DNA from: Phycisphaerales bacterium
GTDB taxonomy: Bacteria; Planctomycetota; Phycisphaerae; Phycisphaerales; UBA1924
Direction of reading: 5' to 3'
Assembly (NCBI GenBank): GCA_030680655.1
Contig: JAUXUZ010000583.1
Coordinates: 1 to 9,744 of the forward strand
DNA: 9,744 nt
Shown here: positions 1-5,736 of the stretch, piece by piece
Layout of the letters: each line of letters opens with the position of its first letter
How positions within the stretch are numbered: the first letter of the stretch is position 1
Program-made: the position numbers and the translations under genes
The notes under the pieces: model-generated
Databases searched by the model: none
What the model was told of the DNA's origin: nothing
Seen by the model: only the letters and a program-made list of their open reading frames with translations

Positions 1-1077
1 TTCGAGATGGACAACGGCGTCAAGGTCTTCCGTCTCTCCGCCGAGCCCGTTCAGCGCGAGTTCGCGCCCGGCGTGGTCGTCAACTGTTGGGGCTACAACG
101 GCCAGTCGCCCGGGCCCATGATCGAAGCCGTCGAGGGCGACCGCATTCGCCTCCTCGTCACCAACAACCTGCCCGAGGGCATCCACACCACCATCCACTG
201 GCACGGCATCCTCCTTCCCAACGGCATGGACGGTGTGGGCGGCTTGACGCAGAAGCACATCCGCAACGGCGAGACGTTCAAGTACGAGTACACGCTCCGC
301 CAGCACGGCACGTACATGTACCACCCGCACTTCGACGAGATGTTCCAGATGGGCCTGGGGCTCATGGGGATGCTCATCGTCCACCCGCGCGACGCATCCG
401 TCCGCCGGGTTGACCGCGACTTCGCCATCCTCCTCAACGAATGGCTCGTCAAGCCCGGCTCCGCAACGCCCGACCCGACCGAGATGACCAACTTCAACCT
501 CTTCACGTTCAACGGCCGCATGTTCCCCGGCACAGCGCCGCTGGTCGCCCGCCTGGGCGAGAAGGTCCGCATCCGCATCGGCAACCTCAGCATGACCAAT
601 GCGCACCCGATCCACCTGCACGGCTACTCATTCAACGTCACCGGCACCGACGGCGGTCCGATCCGCGAATCGGCCCAGTGGCCGGAGGTCACGACCAACG
701 TCCCCACCGGCGCCGTGCGCGACATCGAGTTCATCGCCGACGCCGAGGGCGACTGGGCCTTCCACTGCCACAAGGTCCACCACCTGATGAACGGCATGGG
801 GCACAACCTGCCGATGCTGCTGGGCGTCAAGCAGGACGACCTTGCGGCGCGATTGACAAAGCGCATCCCCGGCTACATGCCCATGGGCGTCTCGATGGGC
901 GGCATGATGGAGATGGGCCGCCCGCCCAACACGATCGGCAGCAGCATCAAGGGCCCGCTCGACGAGATCGATGCGGGCGGCATGTTCACGGTTGTAAAGG
1001 TCCGCAAGACTCTCGCGTCCTACGACGACCCGGGCTGGTATCAGCATCCCGAGGGCACGGTGGCCGGGCCGGTGTGA
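1..1077 (+). CDS. Multicopper oxidase, two-domain type (5' end outside the window)
   Basis: The frame is open from base 1, so the N-terminus, including any export signal, is missing; the first Met is at base 7 and residues are numbered from it. All four copper-ligand motifs of multicopper oxidases are present: HWHG (64-67), HPH (106-108), HPIHLHG (200-206) and HCHKVHHLMNGM (253-264), which supplies type-1 Cys254, His259 and axial Met264. HWHG and HCH are only about 190 residues apart, as in two-domain (small laccase-like) enzymes, and the first domain has HPH with no cysteine, so only domain 2 carries type-1 copper. A Met-rich stretch follows (six Met in 291-303), as in copper-resistance oxidases. 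The likely role is oxidation of Cu+ to Cu2+ outside the cytoplasm with O2 reduced to water. The copper operon downstream supports this. A general laccase is the alternative. Confidence 0.9.
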   Translation, partial: FEMDNGVKVFRLSAEPVQREFAPGVVVNCWGYNGQSPGPMIEAVEGDRIRLLVTNNLPEGIHTTIHWHGILLPNGMDGVGGLTQKHIRNGETFKYEYTLRQHGTYMYHPHFDEMFQMGLGLMGMLIVHPRDASVRRVDRDFAILLNEWLVKPGSATPDPTEMTNFNLFTFNGRMFPGTAPLVARLGEKVRIRIGNLSMTNAHPIHLHGYSFNVTGTDGGPIRESAQWPEVTTNVPTGAVRDIEFIADAEGDWAFHCHKVHHLMNGMGHNLPMLLGVKQDDLAARLTKRIPGYMPMGVSMGGMMEMGRPPNTIGSSIKGPLDEIDAGGMFTVVKVRKTLASYDDPGWYQHPEGTVAGPV

Positions 1078-1091
1078 GCTCGGACCGAATA

Positions 1092-1164
1092 CGTTTGATT
1101 CCCGAGCGTGCGGATGACGTTTCCGGCGGCTTGGAACGTGTTCCGCGCGGGTTGGAATCAAACG
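1092..1164. repeat. 11-bp perfect inverted repeat downstream of the oxidase gene
   Basis: CGTTTGATTCC at 1092-1102 is exactly complementary to GGAATCAAACG at 1154-1164, with 51 bases between. A smaller hairpin, GGAAC-GT-GTTCC (1133-1144), lies inside. A third one, GCGGA-ACAA-TCCGC (1165-1178), abuts the TA where the IS inserted. The set begins 15 bases after the oxidase stop codon, so it may protect the 3' end of the mRNA or end transcription. There is no T-run, so an intrinsic terminator is not clear. Confidence 0.5.
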
Positions 1165-1180
1165 GCGGAACAATCCGCTA

Positions 1181-1190
1181 GAGCGGTTTC
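1181..1190 (+). repeat. IS630 left terminal inverted repeat
   Basis: GAGCGGTTTC, preceded by the TA target at 1179-1180. It is the exact reverse complement of the right end at 2221-2230. The two ends differ from base 11 inward. Confidence 0.92.
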
Positions 1191-1250
1191 CGATTATTTC
1201 TAGCGCCGTTCGGCGCATGTCCGGTTGCGCCCTCAGGCGCGGGCGTGTAG

Positions 1251-1280
1251 CTTCCTTCCGGCCACTGACGGCCAAGGAGG
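1251..1280 (+). promoter_or_regulatory. Hairpin that sequesters the transposase Shine-Dalgarno
   Basis: The ribosome-binding site AAGGAGG (1274-1280), 7 bases before the transposase ATG, can pair along its whole length with 1251-1257 (CTTCCTT, one T-G wobble). After a two-base bulge (1258-1259) the helix continues as GGCC/GGCC (1260-1263 with 1270-1273) around the loop ACTGAC. The total is 11 base pairs. Two further hairpins with identical GCGCC-N4-GGCGC stems lie just upstream (1203-1216 and 1227-1240). By analogy with IS10 and IS50, this would block translation from read-through transcripts started in the host genes; that role is inferred. Confidence 0.5.
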
Positions 1281-1287
1281 GTTGTGC

Positions 1288-2222
1288 ATGGCGGCTGCCT
1301 ACTCCGATGACTTGCGTGACCGGGTGCTCCTGGCCTACGACCGCGGCATGACGACCAACCAGATCGCCGAGGTCTTCCAGGTCAGCCCCGCGTGGGCGCG
1401 GCGGGTCAAGCAGATCCGGCGCGAGACCGGCCGAACCCGGCCCCTCCGCCCCGGCGGGAAGCGTCCCTCGAAGATCGACTGCGCTCGGCTCGCGCAGCTC
1501 GTGGAAGCGCAGCCCGACGCCACGCTCAAGGAGCTGCGTGAGCGGCTGGGGATCCAGTGCTCGCTCTCGGCGGTCTGGAACGCGCTGCACAAGCTCAGGC
1601 TGTCCTTTAAAAAAAGTCGCTCCATGCCGCGGAGCAGGACCGTCCCGACGTGCAGCAGCGGCGTGCGGAGTGGGTGCTCTGGCGCGCCGGCATCGACCCA
1701 CGCCGCCTGATCTTCATCGACGAGACCTGGGCCAAGACCAACATGACGCGCCTGCGCGGCCGCTGCCGGCGTGGCGAGCGGCTGATCGCCAAGGTCCCGC
1801 ACGGGCACTGGCACACCACCACGCTGATCGGCGCCCTGGGCGTCGACGGGGTGCGGTGCTCCACCGTGGTGGACGGCCCGGTGAACCGCGAGGTCTTCGA
1901 GGGCTTCGTCGCGCAGGTGCTGGCGCCGTGCCTGCGGCCCGGCGACATCGTGGTGATGGACAACCTCTCGAGCCACAAGGGCGTGCAGGTGCGGCGGGCG
2001 ATCGAGGCCGCGGGCGCGACGCTCTTCTACCTGCCGCCCTACAGCCCCGACTACAGCCCCATCGAGCCGGCTTTCAGCAAGGTCAAGCAGCTGCTCCGCG
2101 GCCTGGCCGCGCGGACCCGCGACGGGCTGTGGACCTCGATGCAGTCCATCCTCGACGCGGTAACCCCCACCGATTCCCTGAACTTCTTCGAGCACTGCGG
2201 CTATCCGCTACGGGGTGGCTGA
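1288..2222 (+). CDS. IS630-family transposase, made by a -1 frameshift at an A7 run
   Basis: The first part starts at ATG 1288 behind AAGGAGG and encodes an N-terminal helix-turn-helix (DDLRDRVLLAYDRG, then IAEVFQVSPAWARRVKQIRR). Its own frame would stop at 1708-1710. The second part, in the -1 frame, begins at the A-run (1609-1615) and reads on through KKSLHAAEQDRPDV, a classic IS630 sequence, to the stop at 2220-2222. It carries the DDE triad: Asp in FIDETW, Asp in VVMDNLSSHKG, and Glu in SPIEPAFSKVK. The joined protein is about 311 residues, near the family's usual size. The second frame has no good ribosome site of its own before the conserved residues, so a fused product is expected. The stop codon lies in the right inverted repeat. 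A simple frameshift mutation is the alternative. Confidence 0.88.
1606..1640 (+). other. Putative programmed frameshift site of the transposase
   Basis: Seven consecutive A at 1609-1615 are read in the incoming frame as TTT AAA AAA AGT. Slipping back one base, or adding one A by polymerase slippage, gives FKKKSLHAAEQ, which matches the family. A stem GCTCC/GGAGC (1619-1623 with 1631-1635) starts three bases after the run, and GTCCT/AGGAC (1602-1606 with 1636-1640) can enclose it. The incoming frame is not in phase with the classical A AAA AAG tandem-slip heptamer, so transcriptional slippage or single-tRNA slippage is as likely. Confidence 0.55.
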
Positions 2223-2230
2223 AACCGCTC
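2221..2230 (-). repeat. IS630 right terminal inverted repeat
   Basis: GAAACCGCTC, followed by the duplicated TA at 2231-2232. The last base of the transposase frame falls inside this repeat, so the coding region runs to the very end of the element. Confidence 0.92.
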
Positions 2231-2259
2231 TAACCGGGGCGCGAACTGTGCCCTGGTGG

Positions 2260-2288
2260 TGGACGTAGATACTGGGGGGGAGTATACT
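2260..2288 (+). promoter_or_regulatory. Promoter of the copper operon
   Basis: The -35 candidate is TGGACG (2260-2265) and the -10 is TATACT (2283-2288), with a 17-base spacer. Transcription would start near 2295, leaving a leader of only about 12 bases that still contains most of the AAAGGAG ribosome site (2294-2300). The CsoR-type operator fills the spacer and overlaps the -10. The right end of the IS is 30 bases upstream of the -35, so the element has not removed the promoter. Confidence 0.65.
2269..2285. promoter_or_regulatory. CsoR/RcnR-family operator (TACT-G6-N-AGTA)
   Basis: ATACT (2269-2273), seven G (2274-2280) and AGTAT (2281-2285) form a perfect inverted repeat around a G-tract. 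The core at 2270-2284 fits exactly the TACT-G6-N-AGTA consensus known for E. coli RcnR (type 1 operators of the family). It covers the spacer and part of the -10 hexamer, so a bound repressor would block RNA polymerase. The csoR-like gene two positions downstream encodes the obvious ligand. No second copy was seen in the window. Confidence 0.8.
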
Positions 2289-2306
2289 TCCTCAAAGGAG
2301 ATTCGC

Positions 2307-2654
2307 ATGAACACGACGACTCAGACAACCGGGACCACCACGCTCGCCATCGACGGCATGACCTGCGGGCACTGCGTGCAGGCCGTGACCAAGGCACTTT
2401 CGGCGGTGTCGGGGGTGAAGGTCCGGTCGGTGGCGGTCGGATCAGCGGTGATTGAAACCGTGGATGGTTGGACCACGGGCAAGGCCGTGGCCGCGCTCGA
2501 CGAGGCCGGGTATCCGGCGAGGGCCGCCGCGGATGTTTCGGTGACTGTCGCGGCCAGCCCAGCGCGGAGTGGCGGGGGTTGCTGTGGCGGTGCGAAGAAC
2601 GCCATGCCCGGCGACGCTCCCGGCGCGAAGACCACCGGCGGTTGCTGCGGTTGA
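2307..2654 (+). CDS. copZ: CopZ-like copper chaperone (HMA domain) with cysteine-rich tail
   Basis: ATG 2307 is preceded by AAAGGAG (2294-2300) with a 6-base gap; an upstream GTG at 2256 in the same frame would overlap the promoter. The 115-residue product has a heavy-metal-associated domain (about residues 11-80) with the Cu+-binding motif GMTCGHC (17-23; Cys20, Cys23). No signal peptide or membrane segment is visible, so it is cytoplasmic. It should carry Cu+ to the ATPase encoded downstream. The unusual part is the tail (about 84-115), a Gly/Ala/Pro-rich linker with two Cys-Cys pairs (92-93 and 113-114) that ordinary 70-residue CopZ proteins lack. It may bind additional copper. The gene is first in the CsoR-controlled operon. 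A mercury carrier (MerP) is less likely because no other mer gene is present. Confidence 0.87.
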   Translation: MNTTTQTTGTTTLAIDGMTCGHCVQAVTKALSAVSGVKVRSVAVGSAVIETVDGWTTGKAVAALDEAGYPARAAADVSVTVAASPARSGGGCCGGAKNAMPGDAPGAKTTGGCCG

Positions 2655-2690
2655 ATGTGTGGTGAAGCATCGAGCGAAGGAGCGATGGCG

Positions 2691-3110
2691 ATGGCCAAGA
2701 GCAAGTCGAGCAAAGCCGTTGCCGAGCGTGCAGCGCGGTCCGCCATGAACGGCGTGGCCTGCGGGTGCACGCCGGGTGTGACTTCGAAGACTGCCCAGAC
2801 CCGCGATCGCGTCGGGCCGGGCTCGCACGCGGTCGGCGTGGACCCCGACATCAAGGCCGCGAACCTAAAGCACCTCAAGCGGATCGAGGGCCAGGTGCGC
2901 GGCATCGCGGCAATGATCGAGGAGGACCGCTACTGCGCCGACATCATCCAGCAGGCCGCGGCGGTGCAGGAGTCGCTCCGCTCAGTGGCAAAGAACCTCT
3001 TGCGGAACCACCTCACACACTGCGCCGCCGCCGCGATGCACGAGGATGGAGCCACGCGGGACGACATGATCGAGGAACTGCTGGCGTTGGTCGCCAAGGT
3101 GGCGCGGTGA
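2691..3110 (+). CDS. csoR: CsoR-type copper-sensing transcriptional repressor
   Basis: The C-terminal 85 residues are a DUF156 (CsoR/RcnR/FrmR) four-helix sensor, including HLKRIEGQVRGI. Numbered from ATG 2691, Cys82, His107 and Cys111 form the C-H-C Cu+ site of CsoR, with the second-shell Tyr81 also kept. A Ni/Co sensor would have His instead. I chose 2691 because GAAGGAG (2676-2682) lies 8 bases upstream. ATG 2655, which touches the previous stop codon, and ATG 2685 are in-frame alternatives. The protein (139 residues) has a roughly 50-residue N-terminal extension, longer than usual, with a Cys-Gly-Cys motif (24-26). It should bind the operator at 2269-2285 without copper, so it represses its own operon and releases it when copper rises. 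Confidence 0.9.
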   Translation: MAKSKSSKAVAERAARSAMNGVACGCTPGVTSKTAQTRDRVGPGSHAVGVDPDIKAANLKHLKRIEGQVRGIAAMIEEDRYCADIIQQAAAVQESLRSVAKNLLRNHLTHCAAAAMHEDGATRDDMIEELLALVAKVAR

Positions 3111-3137
3111 GCGTGGCTGTCCGCGCCGAAAGTGAAC

Positions 3138-5582
3138 ATGGACACAAAGACTTCGACGGACACGGCATCAGCGCGGACCGACATGCCCATCGAAGGCATG
3201 ACCTGCGCCTCGTGCGCGAACACGATCGAGCGGCGACTGGCCAAACAGCCCGGCGTCACGTCGGCGAATGTGAACTTCGCCACCAAGGTGGCGACCGTGA
3301 AATACGACCCGGCGGCGACCGGGCCGGAGCAACTCGCCAAGGCCGTGGACGATATCGGGTACAAAGCGATCGTGCCCGCACCAGCGCCGGCAAAGAAGGG
3401 CGTGACGAATCCTGCACACGGACACGCGGGGCACGACCATGCGGCGATGCTCGCGGCGCAAGGTGCCGGATCGCATACCGGGCACACGATGGGTGGCGGC
3501 GAAGACCATTCGGCCCACATGAACGTCGGCGAGGCCGAGCGGCGGCTCTTGATGACCAAGATGATCGTCGGCGCCGCGCTCTCGCTGCCGGTGCTGGTCA
3601 TCGCCATGTCGCACGGAAAGATCGCGGCGTTCAACGTCTCATGGATCAACTGGCTCCAGCTCGCGCTCACGACGCCGGTCATGTTCTGGTGCGGCTGGCA
3701 GTTCTTCCGATCGGCGTGGAAGGGCCTCCGACACTTCAGCGCCAACATGGACACGCTGGTGGCAATGGGCACCGGCGCGGCGTACTTCTACTCGCTCGCG
3801 GCAACGATCTGGCCCGGCTTCTTCGCGGGTGCAGGCGGAGCCGTGGTCAACGCGGCGCACGCCGCCTCTGCGGACAGCGCGGCGGGTGGCACGATGGGCG
3901 GAATGACGATGGTGCCGGTCTACTACGAGGCCGCGGCGGTCATCATCGTGCTGATCCTTCTGGGCAAGTACTTCGAGGCCCGGGCGACGGGCCGAACGAG
4001 CGCGGCCATCAAGCGCCTGATCGGGATGCAGGCCAGGACCGCTCGGGTCATGCGAGACGGCACCGAGCAGGATGTACCCATCGAAACCGTGGTCGTGGGC
4101 GACCGCGTGCTGGTGCGCCCCGGCGAGAAAATCCCCGTGGACGGGGACGTTGAGAGCGGCCAGTCCGCCGTGGACGAGTCGATGCTCACCGGCGAGAGTG
4201 TGCCGGTTGAGAAGGCGGCCGGCGACAACGTCTTTGGCGCGACGATGAATTCCACCGGCGCGCTGCGACTGGTTGCGACCAAGGTTGGGGCCGACTCGGC
4301 CCTCCAGCAGATCGTGCGGCTCGTACAGGAAGCCCAGGGCAGCAAGGCCCCAATCGCCCGTCTTGCCGACAGGATCAGCGGTGTGTTTGTGCCCATCGTT
4401 ATCGCCATCGCTCTCGTGACGTTTGTGATCTGGTGGTTCGCCTCACCGGCGGAATCGCGGTTGAGCATGGCCTTGGTCACGGCCGTCTCCGTGCTCATCA
4501 TCGCGTGCCCGTGCGCCCTGGGGCTGGCAACACCGACGGCGATCATGGTGGGGACGGGGCGCGGCGCGGAGAAGGGCATCCTCATCAAGGGGGGCGAAGC
4601 GCTGGAGACCGCCCACAAACTCACCGCCATTGTGCTCGACAAGACGGGCACCATCACGCACGGCAAGCCTGCCGTGACCGACATCATCCCGGCACCCGGG
4701 GGGACGCTCGATGAACGCGAGTTGCTTCGACTGGCCGCATCGGCCGAGCAGCACAGCGAGCACCCGCTCGCCGCGGCGATCGTGCGTGAGGCCACGGCAC
4801 GCGGGCTGCCCCTCACCGAGCCGATCGGCTTCCGGGCCGTGGTCGGGCATGGCGTCGAGGCCACGGTTGACGGGCACGCGGTGCTGGTCGGCAAAGCTGC
4901 GTTACTGGCTCAGCGCAGTATCAAGTCCGCACTGGCGGAGAAGGCCGCTGCTCTGGCGGCGATGGGGCGCACGCCCATGTTCGTCGCCGTGGACGGCTGC
5001 GAAGCCGGGATCGTGGCCGTCGCCGACACGGTTCGGCCCGAGTCCAAGGAGGCCATCGCCACGATGCACGCTCTCGGGCTGCGCGTGGTCATGATGACCG
5101 GCGACAACCAACGGACGGCCGAGGCGGTCGCCTCGCAGGTCGGCGTCGATGTGGTCTTCGCCGACGTCCTGCCCAAGGACAAGGCGGACAAGGTCAAGGC
5201 TCTCCAGGCCGAGGGTCACATCGTGGGCATGGTGGGCGACGGCATCAACGACGCCCCCGCCCTCGCGCAGGCGGATGTGGGCCTCGCGGTAGGGACCGGC
5301 ACGGATGTGGCGATGGAGTCCGCGGACATCACGCTGATGCGGGGCGACCTGCGAACTGTGCCCGAGGCCATCGCACTCTCGCAAGCCACGATGCGGACGA
5401 TCAAGCAGAACCTGTTCTGGGCGTTTATCTACAACGTGGTCGGCATCCCCATCGCGGCCGGCGTGCTGTTCCCGTTCACGGGCTGGCTGCTCTCGCCGAT
5501 CATCGCCAGCGGAGCGATGGCGTTCAGTAGCGTCTCGGTCGTCCTGAACAGCCTTCGACTGGCGCGCAGCAAGGTCGGGTGA
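3138..5582 (+). CDS. copA: Cu+-exporting P1B-type ATPase
   Basis: The 814-residue membrane pump exports Cu+ using ATP. In order it has one N-terminal HMA domain with GMTCASC (20-26), a His-rich linker (8 His in 94-127), membrane helices (about 139-280), the actuator loop with TGES (351-354), the ion-channel motif CPC (457-459), the phosphorylation site DKTGT (501-505), the nucleotide-domain HP motif (542-543), GDGINDAP (700-707), and the last two helices with YN (765-766) and MxxSS (794-798). CPC, YN and MxxSS mark the Cu+/Ag+ subgroup. A Met-rich loop (GTMGGMTM, 251-258) lies before helix 4. The ATG at 3138 is 27 bases after csoR; GTG 3132 is an alternative, and no strong ribosome site precedes either. 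It is the last gene of the copper operon, so the chaperone, sensor and pump are made together. Confidence 0.96.
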   Translation: MDTKTSTDTASARTDMPIEGMTCASCANTIERRLAKQPGVTSANVNFATKVATVKYDPAATGPEQLAKAVDDIGYKAIVPAPAPAKKGVTNPAHGHAGHDHAAMLAAQGAGSHTGHTMGGGEDHSAHMNVGEAERRLLMTKMIVGAALSLPVLVIAMSHGKIAAFNVSWINWLQLALTTPVMFWCGWQFFRSAWKGLRHFSANMDTLVAMGTGAAYFYSLAATIWPGFFAGAGGAVVNAAHAASADSAAGGTMGGMTMVPVYYEAAAVIIVLILLGKYFEARATGRTSAAIKRLIGMQARTARVMRDGTEQDVPIETVVVGDRVLVRPGEKIPVDGDVESGQSAVDESMLTGESVPVEKAAGDNVFGATMNSTGALRLVATKVGADSALQQIVRLVQEAQGSKAPIARLADRISGVFVPIVIAIALVTFVIWWFASPAESRLSMALVTAVSVLIIACPCALGLATPTAIMVGTGRGAEKGILIKGGEALETAHKLTAIVLDKTGTITHGKPAVTDIIPAPGGTLDERELLRLAASAEQHSEHPLAAAIVREATARGLPLTEPIGFRAVVGHGVEATVDGHAVLVGKAALLAQRSIKSALAEKAAALAAMGRTPMFVAVDGCEAGIVAVADTVRPESKEAIATMHALGLRVVMMTGDNQRTAEAVASQVGVDVVFADVLPKDKADKVKALQAEGHIVGMVGDGINDAPALAQADVGLAVGTGTDVAMESADITLMRGDLRTVPEAIALSQATMRTIKQNLFWAFIYNVVGIPIAAGVLFPFTGWLLSPIIASGAMAFSSVSVVLNSLRLARSKVG

Positions 5583-5589
5583 AGATCCG

Positions 5590-5626
5590 AGCCGTCGATC
5601 GGCACGCGGGGGGCACTTCGGCTTTT
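5590..5626 (+). terminator. Possible weak terminator after copA
   Basis: AGCCG (5590-5594) can pair with CGGCT (5619-5623), and the latter runs into TTTTG. A small GCCG-TCGAT-CGGC hairpin (5591-5602) competes with it. The stem is short and the loop long, so this is weak. The rest of 5583-5699 holds no gene that I can support. Confidence 0.3.
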
Positions 5627-5699
5627 GTTGGCAAGGAACTCCCGCGACTTGAACGTGGTACCCTGCACCCATTAAGAAGAAGGACCGTCGAAACTCGGG

Positions 5700-5736
5700 C
5701 TGGACATACCCGAACGCATCCCGTATACTGGACATA
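5700..5736 (+). repeat. 9-bp direct repeat in the RM promoter
   Basis: CTGGACATA occurs at 5700-5708, over the -35, and again at 5728-5736, running from the end of the -10 to the initiation codon. The copies are 28 bases apart, close to a whole number of helical turns. They could be operator half-sites for autoregulation, or chance. Confidence 0.4.
5701..5729 (+). promoter_or_regulatory. Promoter of the restriction-modification operon
   Basis: TGGACA (5701-5706) and TATACT (5724-5729) are separated by 17 bases and match sigma-70-type hexamers at five positions each. A start 7 bases below the -10 would be A5736, the first base of the endonuclease ATG, which implies a leaderless mRNA. No Shine-Dalgarno precedes that ATG. 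The hexamers and spacing closely resemble those of the copper promoter (TGGACG-17-TATACT). Confidence 0.7.

Larger units (their letters stand above)
1181..2230 (+). mobile_element. Complete IS630-family insertion sequence, 1050 bp
   Basis: Perfect 10-bp terminal inverted repeats (GAGCGGTTTC at 1181-1190, GAAACCGCTC at 2221-2230) are each flanked by TA (1179-1180 and 2231-2232). This is the TA target duplication typical of the IS630/Tc1/mariner superfamily. The element holds one transposase read in two frames. It lies between the multicopper oxidase and the copper operon and disrupts neither coding region. Joining the flanks across a single TA reconstructs a plausible empty site. Intact ends, intact TA duplication and intact catalytic residues suggest recent or still possible mobility. 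Confidence 0.93.

Noticed and set aside
628..1701. A 357-codon open frame on the minus strand
   Set aside because: It lies opposite the oxidase and the IS transposase and crosses the IS border. The plus-strand genes have clear motifs, and this frame has none.
1288..2222. Calling the transposase a pseudogene because of the split frame
   Set aside because: The split falls exactly at an A7 slip site, all catalytic residues and both IS ends are intact, and frameshifting is known in IS630 elements. I kept it as a frameshifted gene, with mutation as the alternative.
5608..5613. A second G-tract (six G) that might be another CsoR operator
   Set aside because: It lacks the TACT/AGTA flanks and sits after copA, with no promoter.
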